A DNA stretch of 64,000 bases from Microtetraspora niveoalba (GCF_001570405.1 NZ_BBYM01000002.1:259921-323920); one strand, 5' to 3'; positions 35,463 to 43,631 are shown, counted from the first letter of the stretch. Notes: generated by a model from the sequence alone, not told the origin. Made by a program: numbers and translations.

Positions 35463-35677
35463 CGTTCCTCCCGGAAGGTGACGTGCTGTCGGACGATCGG
35501 GTCGTACTTGCGGAGCGTGAGCCGGTCCGGGGCGTTTGGCCGGTTTTTGGTGGTCACGTACGTGTAGCCGGTCCCGGCGGTCGAGCGGAGCTTGATCACC
35601 GGTCGGAGTTCGTTTCTGGCCCAGTCGGATCCTTTCTGGTCGCCAGGTTGTGTAATGATAACGACAACGGTTTTCAT
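35459..35677 (-). CDS. rpmG: Ribosomal protein bL33 paralogue with the normal start codon lost
   Basis: The family's 54 residues are encoded at 35459-35623 ([19 protein letters not shown]..., [16 protein letters not shown]), with no zinc cysteines. The codon where bL33 normally begins, directly behind an AAAGGA ribosome site, is TGG (35621-35623) instead of ATG. The only standard in-frame start upstream is an ATG at 35675-35677 inside the Zur-like box; it would add 18 residues and would need a leaderless or very short leader. The coordinates use that ATG. Either the gene is translated from there, or it is dead while the downstream genes remain intact. Confidence 0.65.
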   Translation of the reverse strand: MKTVVVIITQPGDQKGSDWARNELRPVIKLRSTAGTGYTYVTTKNRPNAPDRLTLRKYDPIVRQHVTFREER

Positions 35678-35678
35678 T
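35654..35678. promoter_or_regulatory. Zur-like operator between the ribosomal operon and the COG0523 pseudogene
   Basis: Half-sites AATGATAAC and GTTTTCATT (one mismatch from perfect complementarity) flank a 7-base centre (GACAACG). AT-rich Fur-family palindromes of this look precede zinc-independent ribosomal genes and COG0523 GTPases in actinobacteria. The reverse-strand TATCAT inside it could be the -10 box of the ribosomal operon, so Zur binding would block the promoter. Confidence 0.7.
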
Positions 35679-35696
35679 CCCGCAACTGGAGGATCA

Positions 35697-36184
35697 GTGT
35701 CCACCCCCGTCGTCCTCGTCGCGGGCCTGCACGCCTCGGCCCGCACGGCGACCGTCGACCGACTGTTGAACGAGCACTACTGGAGTACGCCACAGGGCTG
35801 GTCCTGCACGGCGGCGACGAGGAGGACGCCGAACTCTCCCGGGCGGTGCTCTCCCACCTCGCCCCCGTAACGCCGGTCCACCCGATCGACGGGCTCCCCG
35901 ACCTCACCGGCACCGCCCTGTGCACCGCGGAGCTGGCGGAACGCGTCGATCCCGCGACCGCCCAGCTTCCATGCGAGGCCGAGGACGACGAGATCACGAC
36001 CGTGGTGTGGCATCGTGTCCGCCCGCTGCATCCCGCCCGCCTGTTCGAGGCCGTGGACGAACTGGTCACCTCGTCGGTCCGCTCACGCGGGAGGTTCTGG
36101 CTGGCGACCAGGCACCCAGGTCTGTGGGTAGGGGCATGCTCCGGCAACGGCGGTAAGGCGGGCGAGCCCTGGTACGCAGGATGA
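35697..36184 (+). pseudogene. Broken COG0523 (CobW-like) GTPase of the Zur regulon
   Basis: A GTG with GGAGG 4 bp upstream starts [20 protein letters not shown], the N-terminus of the CobW-like GTPase usually divergent from these ribosomal genes. After RLLNEH (about 35776) the frame is lost. The sequence jumps, in another frame, to EYATGLVLHGGDEEDAELSR ... ELAERVDPATAQLPCEAEDD ... SVRSRGRFWLATRHP, the start of the C-terminal part. The middle, with the Walker B, CxCC and NKxD GTPase motifs, is deleted, and the C-terminal CobW domain is also cut. The protein cannot act as a zinc-chaperone GTPase. Confidence 0.85.
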
Positions 36185-36206
36185 AGATCACCGTAAGGTG
36201 ACGGAC

Positions 36207-36749
36207 ATGGACTGAGTCGAGCGGGTCGCCGACATCCGGCGCTGGACGCGGGGCGGCGAACGCGCTCCGCACAAGCCCCTCCTGCTGCTCTACGCCCTCG
36301 GCCGCTTCCAACGCCACGTCGGGCAGAACATCCGGGCGCGTTCGACGATCCGGCGGGACCCCGCCTTCCGCGAGAACGTGCTCATGGCTTACGAGTACTG
36401 CTGCGCGTTCTGCGAGTACGACGGATGGCTGGACGGTACGGTCGTCGGCCTCGACGCCGCCCACGTCCGCTGGTGGGCATTCGACGGGCCCGACGACGTC
36501 GCCAACGGCCTGTGCCTGTGCGCGATCCACCACAAACTCTTCGACAAAGGCGTCCTCGGTCTCACCCCCGACCGGACGATCAGTGTCTCCGCGAAATTCG
36601 TCGGCCGAACGTCGGCGGCCAAGGATGTGGTCCTCGCCCTGGCCGAACGCCCCGCGCGCCCCCCACAACCGGGGCTCGCCCCTGTCGACGCCGCGCACAT
36701 CGAATGGCATCGGCGCCAGGTCTTCCGTGCCCCCGCCCGCAGCGGGTGA
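36207..36749 (+). pseudogene. Broken phosphorothioate-DNA-dependent HNH restriction endonuclease (ScoMcrA-like)
   Basis: From ATG 36207 the frame reads MD-stop-VERVADIRRWTRGGERAPHKPLLLLYALGRFQRH, i.e. TGA where the family has TGG at codon 3. It then continues in frame into RRDPAFRENVLMAYEYCCAFC ... GLDAAHVRWWAFDGPDDVAN ... LCLCAIHHKLFDKGVLGL, the complete HNH/zinc-binding nuclease domain. The remainder of the N-terminal sulfur-binding domain (well over 100 residues in relatives) is missing. Intact enzymes cleave DNA carrying phosphorothioate (dnd) marks. A new start at the ATG 36378 would give a free HNH domain, but without target recognition. Confidence 0.82.
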
Positions 36750-37009
36750 CAGCTCTCCATCGACGTCGACGAGGCATTCCCCGTACCACCATGTATTTCG
36801 TCCTGACCATTCCTGACCATCAGGACGACCCGGTCATCCCCCGGACGCAGGCGGCAACCGGTTACCGGTGATGCACCTTCGTCGTTGCGCCGGAACTCGT
36901 GCACGACTTCGATCAGCCCGGCGATATGGGCGTTGAACTCCGCCAACTCCTCGGCGGGGCCCCACAGTTCGAGGATGTCCCCGCCGAACCGGAGGTTCGG
37001 AGCCTCAGG
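36750..37009. other. Non-coding remnant region
   Basis: About 260 bp after the HNH pseudogene. The reverse strand at about 36880-36950 reads a helical, protein-like piece (MAEFNAHIAGLIEVVHEFRR) without matching flanks. It is probably another decayed gene. No intact gene seen. Confidence 0.35.
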
Positions 37010-37738
37010 TCACCGAGGCCGGAAACCCTTCCCTCTACGGCGGGCCGGCGCGGCCCGGCGGCCGGAGCCGTTCTGTGCGGGTTTTTGCGCCTGCCGCCGT
37101 ACCGGTTTCTCGGCAGGGGAGGCGGGGGTACGGCCCCGCGAGCTGTTCACTGTCCGGCCACGGACGATGCCGATGAAATCTTCCACCAGATCGGTGGTCG
37201 CGTCCGTGGGCCAGGCCAGCGCGACCTGAGACTGCGGCGCGTCCAGCATCGGCCGGTAAGTGAGATCCCTGCGATGGTGGAGGCGTGCCAGCGACTGCGG
37301 AACCAGGAGAAGTCCGGCGCCGGCCGCTACCAGCTCGACCGCGCCCGCCGTTGTGGCCGGGCGGGTGAACGCGGGCAGCCCGGGTCGGACCGCCCACTCG
37401 ATGGTGTCGTCCAGAGGATGGAACACCTCGTCGTCGGTCAGGTCGGTGGTGGTCACCTCGTCGGCGGCGGCCACCGCGTGGTCCTTGGGCACCACGACCA
37501 CCGTGGTCTCCACGTAGAGGGGAATCACGCTGAGCCCGTCCCGGTCGACCGGCAGCCGTACGAATCCGGCGTCGGCGCCGCCATCCCGCAGGAGTCCCAC
37601 CACCTCGGCGGCGGAAACCGCGACCAGGGTGATCGGCACGCCCGGCATCCTCTCGGTCCAGACGTTGACCCATTTCGCGGGTGTCACCCCGGGCACGTAC
37701 GCCAGCCGGAACACCCTGCCGGTCTCCCCATCAGTCAC
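37010..37738 (-). CDS. LysR-type substrate-binding domain protein without HTH
   Basis: 242 residues. Residues about 8-195 match the effector-binding half of LysR regulators (FRLAYVPGVTPAKWVNVW, VTTTDLTDDEVFHPLDD, VELVAAGAGLLLVPQSLARL), but there is no N-terminal DNA-binding domain. The C-terminus is Arg/Lys/Pro-rich (RRQAQKPAQ, RRAAPARRRGKGFRPR) and could bind nucleic acid. It is divergent from a DUF5997 gene, a pairing I recall from other actinomycetes, so the two probably act together, with the DUF5997 protein perhaps replacing the missing DNA-binding part. Confidence 0.88.
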   Translation of the reverse strand: MTDGETGRVFRLAYVPGVTPAKWVNVWTERMPGVPITLVAVSAAEVVGLLRDGGADAGFVRLPVDRDGLSVIPLYVETTVVVVPKDHAVAAADEVTTTDLTDDEVFHPLDDTIEWAVRPGLPAFTRPATTAGAVELVAAGAGLLLVPQSLARLHHRRDLTYRPMLDAPQSQVALAWPTDATTDLVEDFIGIVRGRTVNSSRGRTPASPAEKPVRRQAQKPAQNGSGRRAAPARRRGKGFRPR

Positions 37739-37792
37739 TTCCTCAGGGTACCGATGTCAGGGAAACCCGTTCCGACTGACTACTCTTGGCGC

Positions 37793-38173
37793 ATGACCTC
37801 GCCCAAACCGAAGACCATCCAGACGATGAAGCCCGCGACCGCGGCCAAGAAGCTGGGTGTCCTCCTCTCGGCCACTCCCGCCGAGTTCCAGGCAGGTGTC
37901 GTCTCCAGGGACGAGCTGAACGAATTGCAGTCGAGGCCACCCGCCTGGCTCACTGATCTGCGCCGCAACGGCCCGCACCCCAAGCAGGTCATCGCCGCGA
38001 AGCTCAGGGTCTCCATTTCCGGCCTGACCAGAGGCGGGATCACCGGCCCGCTCACCACCGCCGAGATCGACGCGCTGAAAGCGGAGAACCCGCCGTGGCT
38101 GGAGCGCGAGCGGTCCATCCAGGCCGAGACCCGCAAAGAGGCACTCCGCCTCAAGCAACGCGAGACAGCCTGA
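37793..38173 (+). CDS. DUF5997 family protein
   Basis: 126 residues from ATG 37793: MTSPKPKTIQTMKPATAAKKLG, then LPPAWLTDLRRNGPHPKQVIA-like and LRVSISGLTRGGIT segments. The family is small, basic and helical; its ATAAKKLGVLL and AAKLRVSISGLTR parts look like DNA-binding helices. It is divergent from the LysR-effector-domain gene with only 54 bp between them. A role as a DNA-binding partner of that protein is inference. Confidence 0.88.
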   Translation: MTSPKPKTIQTMKPATAAKKLGVLLSATPAEFQAGVVSRDELNELQSRPPAWLTDLRRNGPHPKQVIAAKLRVSISGLTRGGITGPLTTAEIDALKAENPPWLERERSIQAETRKEALRLKQRETA

Positions 38174-38491
38174 GATCCTGCACATCTCCGACCCGAGACG
38201 AACCCGTCGAATGAGCCGCGCTTGCTCCGCACGGGGGATGGCCTCCAGCGGCTGCACCAGCGGGGTGACGTCGTTGCGGTTGCCGCGGGTCACGATGACG
38301 GCGAGAGGGATGCCGGTGGCGTGGGTGATCAGGTAGTGCTTGCTGCCTGATCTGCCTCGGGCGACAGGGCTCGGGCCGGTCTGCACCCCCTTCGCGGGCA
38401 GAGGTTCGCGGTTCAGCAGGCCCGTGGCGTGGCCATGACCGTGCTGATGCCGCTACGCGATCGTGACCGATGCGTCGTAGGTTGACTGCCC
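38174..38491. other. Gap containing an IS5-type transposase scar
   Basis: 318 bp between DUF5997 and the truncated DUF3352 gene. It holds the transposase fragment at 38213-38386 and a stretch with no recognisable content. Confidence 0.55.
38213..38386 (-). pseudogene. Middle part of an IS5 family transposase
   Basis: The reverse strand reads MQTGPSPVARGRSGSKHYLI, THATGIPLAVIVTRGNRNDV and TPLVQPLEAIP, the well-conserved central DDE-region motif (GPSPVDRGRxGSKHHLITDATGIPLA...TGGNRNDV) of IS5-type transposases. The N- and C-terminal parts are missing, and the expected Asp in LITDA is His here. Inactive. Confidence 0.8.
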
Positions 38492-38968
38492 GTGACTGAC
38501 GCGGAAAGATCCCCGGCTGCGGAAGAGTCAGGCCTGCCGGTGCCCGATTCCGGGAGGTTGAAGTCCCGGCGCCGCGGGTGGCAGCTGCCCGTAGCGGCCG
38601 GCGTGATCCTGTCTCTGGTGGCCGCGACCGGCGTGTACGCGATGACCGCGTTGAGCGGGAGCGGTGTTCAACCGCAGGAGGTTCTTCCCGCCGAGGCGAT
38701 CGGCTACGCCCGGCTCGACTTCGACCCGGCGGCGAACCAGAAGCTCGCCTTCCTCAGCTTCATGCGGAGATTCGACGCCATGAAGGGTCAGGGCGGCGAC
38801 CCCCGCGCGGCGCTGGTGAAGCTGCTCGGCGCCGTCCCCGGGCAGGGGCCCGCGGCGCGGGCCGTGGGGGTCCGGTGCTCCTGTGGATGTCAGTTGCGCT
38901 CGACCGTGTCCTCCAGGACGATGCGGCCGATGATGGCGAACGTCGCCGGTTTGCGGATCTTGAGGTAG
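38492..38968 (+). pseudogene. Truncated DUF3352 protein
   Basis: The GTG at 38492 starts a protein with a cytoplasmic N-terminus, one membrane helix (WQLPVAAGVILSLVAATGVYA) and the start of the DUF3352 domain (VLPAEAIGYARLDFDPAANQKLAFLSFMRRF). The family homology ends near 38860; the frame then runs antisense into the permease gene and stops at 38968. Most of the usual 500-plus residues are lost, so this is a deletion junction rather than a working gene. Confidence 0.75.
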
Positions 38969-40401
38969 ATCGCCAGCCCGGCGCCCAGCGCGGCGAAGCC
39001 GAGCGTGATCCACGGGATGAGGGAGAAGAACAGCGTCTTGGACGCGTCGCCGGCCGCGGCCTCCTGGTTCTGGAAGAGGAGCAACACCACGTACGCCATG
39101 GAGAGCCCCCCGGCCAGCGGAAAGAGCAGGGTGCGCCACCAGGAGGCGGTCTCGGGGTGCTTCCTCTTGACGTGGAAGTAGCCGATCACCGAGAACGAGC
39201 AGAGCGTCTGCACGATCAGGATGGCAAGCGTGCCGAGTACGGCGAGCAGCGTGTACATGTGGATGTAGGGGTCCATGCCGGCCAGGAAGAAGGCCAGCAC
39301 GATGACGACCGAGATCGCGGTCTGCAGGAATCCCGCGATGTACGGGGACCCGTGTCTGGGGTGGGTGCGGCCCAGCGTGGAGCGCGTCCCGGGGATGAGG
39401 TTCTCGCGTCCGATGGCGTACAGGTAGCGGGACGCGCAGTTGTGGAAGGCCATCGAGCAGGCGAAGGATCCGGTCAGGATGAGGATCTTGAACAGGTCCA
39501 CGGCCCAGGCGCCCAGCATCTCCTGCGTGGGGGTGAAGAAGATCCCGGCGAACTCCTTGGCCGCCTTCTCGGGGGCCGTGACACCGTTGGCGGCGACCGT
39601 CATCCACGACACGAAGGTGTAGAAGAGGCCAACGCCGACCACCGAGATGATGGTGGCCTTGGGGATGATCCTCTTCGGGTCGCGCGACTCCTCGCCGTAC
39701 ATCGCGGTGGACTCGAAGCCGACCCAGGACCAGAAGCACATGAACAGGCCGAGACCGACCGCGCCTCCCTCCAGGCCGGTCACCTGGAAGGCCCGGACGG
39801 GGTTGAGCGTTCCGGCCATGAGCCCGTCGGGGCCGCCGCCGTGCAGGAGCGTGGCGGTGGCGCCCAGGCCGAGCATCAGGATCTCGGTGACCAGGAAGAC
39901 GCCGAGCACCTTGGCGGTGAGGTTGATGTCGAAGTAGGTCAGGATCGCGTTGAGCGCCAGGCCGAGCGCGGCGAACCAGAGCCAGTGCACGTCCACCCCG
40001 GCCAGGCTCAGGAACGTGTCGTGGGCGGAGTAGGCGAAGAACCCGATGATGGACGCCTCGAACACGACGTACGCCATGGTCGCCAGCAGACCCGCGACCA
40101 TGCCGGCGATCTGCCCGAGCCCGTGGGAGATGTAGCCGTAGAAGGCGCCGGCGGAGGTGATGTGCCGGGCCATGGCGACGTAGCCGACGGAGAAGACCGT
40201 GAGGACCGCCGTGGCGACCAGGTAGCCCGCCGGCACGCCGAGGCCGTTGCCGAAGCCGATGACGATGGGGACGTTGCCGGTCATGGCGGTGATGGGAGCG
40301 GCGGTGGCGACCGCCATGAAGACGACGCCCACCAGGCCGACGGCGTTCCTGCGAAGGCGATGAACCCCTTCGTCGACGGCCGGCTTCTCGATGATGCTCA
40401 A
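38890..40401 (-). CDS. APC family amino acid/amine permease
   Basis: 503 residues with about 12 membrane segments and the APC signatures ATAAPITAMTGNVPIVIG (helix 1) and FWSWVGFESTAMYGEESRDP (helix 6 region). The start is TTG at 40399-40401, giving MSIIEKPAVDEGVHRLRR, with GAAGG about 10 bp upstream. It is divergent from a Tat-exported amine oxidase, so it most likely imports an amine or the amino-acid product of that enzyme. Its 3' end overlaps the frame of the truncated DUF3352 gene. Confidence 0.93.
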   Translation of the reverse strand: MSIIEKPAVDEGVHRLRRNAVGLVGVVFMAVATAAPITAMTGNVPIVIGFGNGLGVPAGYLVATAVLTVFSVGYVAMARHITSAGAFYGYISHGLGQIAGMVAGLLATMAYVVFEASIIGFFAYSAHDTFLSLAGVDVHWLWFAALGLALNAILTYFDINLTAKVLGVFLVTEILMLGLGATATLLHGGGPDGLMAGTLNPVRAFQVTGLEGGAVGLGLFMCFWSWVGFESTAMYGEESRDPKRIIPKATIISVVGVGLFYTFVSWMTVAANGVTAPEKAAKEFAGIFFTPTQEMLGAWAVDLFKILILTGSFACSMAFHNCASRYLYAIGRENLIPGTRSTLGRTHPRHGSPYIAGFLQTAISVVIVLAFFLAGMDPYIHMYTLLAVLGTLAILIVQTLCSFSVIGYFHVKRKHPETASWWRTLLFPLAGGLSMAYVVLLLFQNQEAAAGDASKTLFFSLIPWITLGFAALGAGLAIYLKIRKPATFAIIGRIVLEDTVERN

Positions 40402-40718
40402 TACGGTGCGCCCTTCTGGAGTCAGCGCGAGCTGGGGTGGGCGCGATGATTACAGCGGACGGAGCCGACATACCAGCGTGATCACCGCCGCAATGTTGAC
40501 ATGTCGTAAGAAGTGCAGCACTGCGCCGCCGGGGTGCCGGACATGTATCCGGTCGGATGCCCTCCGGCCCCGTCACGCGCGATCTATCACATCGCCGCCC
40601 GGAAGAGACGCGGGCGTCATGTCAATTGATGGCAGTGGTCAGCTACAGGTTGCCAACTTCTCCCGGCGGCTCTCGATCTTCAGGCTGGGCGGCAACACGA
40701 TCAGGAGGGACACCCCCC
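40402..40718. promoter_or_regulatory. Divergent promoter region of permease and amine oxidase genes with palindromes
   Basis: 317 bp. Palindromic elements: GACATGTC (40498-40505), CCGGACATGTATCCGG (40537-40552), and a CAATTG-centred element near 40622. Two ACATGT-containing sites about 40 bp apart suggest a common regulator, but no regulator gene is adjacent. Confidence 0.45.
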
Positions 40719-42389
40719 ATGGCCCGAACCTCTTCTCTGCGTGCGCTCAAGCGGCTGGCCTCCGAACACGCCGACTCCCGCCGTCTCGGCATCCCCGTCG
40801 ACGAGCTGCGCGGCCTGCGCGCCGCGGCCGCGGCCGAGCCGCGCGGCATCGCCCGGCGCGAGCTGCTCCGGCGGGCCGCCGCCGTGGGTCTCGGCGTTAC
40901 CGCGCTCGCCGCGCTGCCGCGACCGGCCCGTGCCGACGACGTCCTCACCACGGCCGCCAAGCCGCCCCGGCCGGCCAGGGTCGCCGTGATCGGGGCGGGT
41001 ATCGCCGGCCTGACCGCCGCGCTGACCCTGCGCGACGCCGGAGCGACGCCCATCGTCTACGAGGCCAACCCGACCCGGGTCGGCGGCCGCATGTACTCAC
41101 AGCGATCGCTGTGGACCGGGGGCCAGACCTCAGAGATCGGCGGCGAGCTGATCGACCAGGAGCACAAGAAGATGCTCGAACTGTGCCGGCGCTTCGGCCT
41201 GACCACGGTCGACTTCGCCGGGTCCGGGCCCAACGGCGCCGAGGAGATCCTGCACTTCGCCGGCGGCTACTATCCGCGTACCCAGGCCGACGCGGATTTC
41301 AAGGTGATCTACCAGGCCCTCCACAGCGACCTCATCGCGGCCGGCGAGGTGAAGTGGAACAGCAGCACGGCGGCGGGCACCGCGCTCGACAACATGTCCC
41401 TGTACGAATGGATCGAGTCCCGAGTGCCGGGCGGGCACTCCTCCGTCCTGGGCCGGTTCCTCGACGTCGCCTACAACGTGGAGTACGGCGCCGACACCGT
41501 GGACCAGTCGTCGCTCGCCCTCGTCCTGCTGATGGGCTACCAGCCCAATCCGGGCCACTTCAACGTATGGGGCCTGTCGGACGAGCGCTACCACATCGTC
41601 GGCGGCAACGACCAGTTGCCCAACGCCATCGCGGCCGCGTTGCCCTCCGGGTCCATCCAGATGGGATGGAAGCTCCTGGCGGTGCGGGCCAACTCCGACG
41701 GCACCCAGACCCTGACGTTCGACAACGGCGGCACCACCAAGACAGTCACGGCCGACCACACGATCATCACCGTGCCACTGCCGATCCTGCAGGGCCTGGA
41801 CCTGTCCCGGGCCGGCTTCGACAGCCGGATGACGGCCCTGCTGCGCGACGCGCGCATGGGCTACTGCACGAAGCTCAACATGCAGTTCTCCAGCCGGCCG
41901 TGGGTCGGCACCGGCCCCTGGCCCGGCGTGTCGTCCGGGGACTGCTTCACCGACATGTCCTTCCAGCAGTGCTGGGACACCACCAAGGGCCAGCCAGGAT
42001 CCTCCGGCATCCTCATCCAGTACGGCGGGGGCGGCCTGGCCCGCGCGCTCAACCCGTCGACGCCGTTCCCGACCGCCGACGACCGCTACGTGCGCTCGCT
42101 GGTGACCTCGACACTCACGCAGATCAACCAGGTCTACCCGGGCACCGGAGCCGTGTGGACCGGACGCGCCCAGCTGTCGGCCTGGCACAAGAACCCCTAC
42201 TCGCTGGGCGCCTACTCGTACTGGCCGGTCGGCTACCTGCACAGGTACGCGGGCTACGAGGGCACCGCCCAAGGCAACGTGCACCTCGCCGGGGAGCACA
42301 CGTCCTACGACTTCCAGGGCTACATGAACGGCGGGGCGACCGAGGGCGCGCGCGCCGCCCAGGAGGTGCTCGCCGCGCTGCGCGCCTGA
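40719..42389 (+). CDS. Tat-exported flavin monoamine oxidase
   Basis: 556 residues from ATG 40719 with AGGAGGGA 8 bp upstream. A Tat signal lies at about 42-75 (RRELLRRAAAVGLGVTALAAL, then PARA). The FAD-binding motif is VAVIGAGIAGLTAALTL (about 86); the substrate/FAD region is GELIDQEHKKMLELCRRFGL; the C-terminal FAD motif is LAGEHTSYDFQGYMNGGATEG, typical of the MAO/tyramine-oxidase group. It oxidises primary amines to aldehydes with H2O2 release outside the membrane. A strong terminator follows 3 bp after the stop. Confidence 0.93.
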   Translation: MARTSSLRALKRLASEHADSRRLGIPVDELRGLRAAAAAEPRGIARRELLRRAAAVGLGVTALAALPRPARADDVLTTAAKPPRPARVAVIGAGIAGLTAALTLRDAGATPIVYEANPTRVGGRMYSQRSLWTGGQTSEIGGELIDQEHKKMLELCRRFGLTTVDFAGSGPNGAEEILHFAGGYYPRTQADADFKVIYQALHSDLIAAGEVKWNSSTAAGTALDNMSLYEWIESRVPGGHSSVLGRFLDVAYNVEYGADTVDQSSLALVLLMGYQPNPGHFNVWGLSDERYHIVGGNDQLPNAIAAALPSGSIQMGWKLLAVRANSDGTQTLTFDNGGTTKTVTADHTIITVPLPILQGLDLSRAGFDSRMTALLRDARMGYCTKLNMQFSSRPWVGTGPWPGVSSGDCFTDMSFQQCWDTTKGQPGSSGILIQYGGGGLARALNPSTPFPTADDRYVRSLVTSTLTQINQVYPGTGAVWTGRAQLSAWHKNPYSLGAYSYWPVGYLHRYAGYEGTAQGNVHLAGEHTSYDFQGYMNGGATEGARAAQEVLAALRA

Positions 42390-42391
42390 CC

Positions 42392-42423
42392 GTGGCGCCG
42401 ACCACTCTGGGGGCCGGCGCCAC
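42392..42423 (+). terminator. Terminator hairpin after the amine oxidase gene
   Basis: GTGGCGCCG (42392-42400) pairs perfectly with CGGCGCCAC (42415-42423) across a 14-base loop, starting 3 bp after the stop codon. Confidence 0.75.
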
Positions 42424-42711
42424 GGCCTACGCCGTTCCGTCTCGATGCCCGCGCTGTGGCATGGCCGGCCCCTCGCGCGGGGCCGGAGCGCGCGGCCTCG
42501 CGTGGCGCGCCGTCCCCTCTCAGGAGGCGAGCGCGTCCGTGGCCGGCCCTCAGGTCTGCGCGCTCGTCACCGCGATCGTGGCGACGCTGCTGATCCACCT
42601 GCTGCCCAACGGCCGAGCACGTAGCGGCGATCGTCGTGGCGAACCTAACCCCATTGGGGGTATACATATAGAGTAACCCCGCAATAACCCCACGTGCGAA
42701 GGGACGGGGCC
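42424..42711. promoter_or_regulatory. Promoter region of the Clp-N gene with an ACCCC/GGGGT inverted repeat
   Basis: ACCCC-ATTG-GGGGT lies at 42647-42660, immediately before an AT-rich TATACATATAG (42660-42671) that looks like a -10 region. AACCCC and ACCCCA copies recur at 42676 and 42687. This looks like an operator-promoter for the gene at 42712. The rest of the gap shows nothing recognisable. Confidence 0.5.
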
Positions 42712-43455
42712 GTGCCGAAGATCAACGTCTACCTGCCCGACGAACTCGCGGAGGCGGTCAAGGACACCGGCGTACCGGTGTCGGCGATCTGCCAGCGCGC
42801 GCTGGAACAGGCGGTGCGTCGGATCGCCGCCATCCGGCAGACCGCCCTGGGCGAACTCGAAGCCGACGATCTGGACGAACGGCTGCCGCGATTCACCGCA
42901 CCGGCCCGCACGGTCGTGAAGCTCGCGATCGACCGGGCACGAGCCGACGCCGCACCGAACGTCGGGACCGGGCACCTGCTCGCCGGAATGCTGGCGGAGG
43001 GAAAGAACCTGGCGTTGCACGTGCTCCGAGCGGTCGAGATCGATCCCGCCCAGGTCCAGCGCGACCTGGAACGGCACGCGGGCAGCGAAGACGGCGGCGC
43101 CGAGGGGAACTCGTCCGTTCACTTCAGCGCCCCGGCCGCCGGCGCGCTCGAACTGACGGTCGTCGAGGCGACAGGTCTCGGCCACAACTACGTCGGCTGC
43201 GAGCATCTGCTCCTGGGCCTGATCACCGAGCCCGACGGCACCGCCGGTCAGGTGCTGCGGGCACTCGGCGCCGAGCCCCGGCTGGTGCGCCGGGCCGTGA
43301 CGGCGGCCCTGGCCGGCTACGTGCACCTGCGCGCCCAGACCGCCGCCGATCCGGCGCAGGCGCTGGCCGCCGCGGTGCACCAGCAGGTGCGGCCGCTCAT
43401 CGAACGCATCGAGAGGCTGGAGCAACGCCTCGGCTCCGCGCGCGAGCAGGGATGA
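42712..43455 (+). CDS. Clp N-terminal-domain protein with ribbon-helix-helix-like N-terminus
   Basis: 247 residues from GTG 42712 (GAAGGGACGGGG upstream). Residues 1-50 (MPKINVYLPDELAEAVKDTG, VSAICQRALEQAVRR) look like a ribbon-helix-helix DNA-binding unit. Two Clp N repeats follow: VKLAIDRARADAAPNVGTGHLLAGML and VVEATGLGHNYVGCEHLLLGLITE, as in ClpA/ClpC substrate-binding domains, then a C-terminal coiled coil. No ATPase is present. This may be a regulator or adaptor related to Clp proteolysis. It is coupled by ATGA to a small membrane protein. Confidence 0.88.
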   Translation: MPKINVYLPDELAEAVKDTGVPVSAICQRALEQAVRRIAAIRQTALGELEADDLDERLPRFTAPARTVVKLAIDRARADAAPNVGTGHLLAGMLAEGKNLALHVLRAVEIDPAQVQRDLERHAGSEDGGAEGNSSVHFSAPAAGALELTVVEATGLGHNYVGCEHLLLGLITEPDGTAGQVLRALGAEPRLVRRAVTAALAGYVHLRAQTAADPAQALAAAVHQQVRPLIERIERLEQRLGSAREQG

Positions 43456-43631
43456 CCACGCCCGTGGGCGGGTCGATCCGGGGGCGCCGCGACGGACGTT
43501 CGCCGGCGGCGCCCCACCCTGCGGGGCATCGGCGGCGCGCCGCCCGGCCCGCTCTCCTCGCCGGGCTCAGGTGGTCCGCCGTGGCCCTCTTCTGGCTGCT
43601 GTTGCTGCCGCCCCTGCTCGACGTCCGCTGA
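43452..43631 (+). CDS. Small single-pass membrane protein coupled to the Clp-N gene
   Basis: 59 residues starting at the ATG that overlaps the preceding stop (ATGA). The first 35 residues are basic (RGRRDGRSPAAP, HRRRAARPA); residues about 40-58 are one hydrophobic helix (WSAVALFWLLLLPPLLDV) ending at the stop. The overlap and membrane segment favour a real gene, but it is short and the composition is simple. Function unknown. Confidence 0.5.
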   Translation: MTTPVGGSIRGRRDGRSPAAPHPAGHRRRAARPALLAGLRWSAVALFWLLLLPPLLDVR

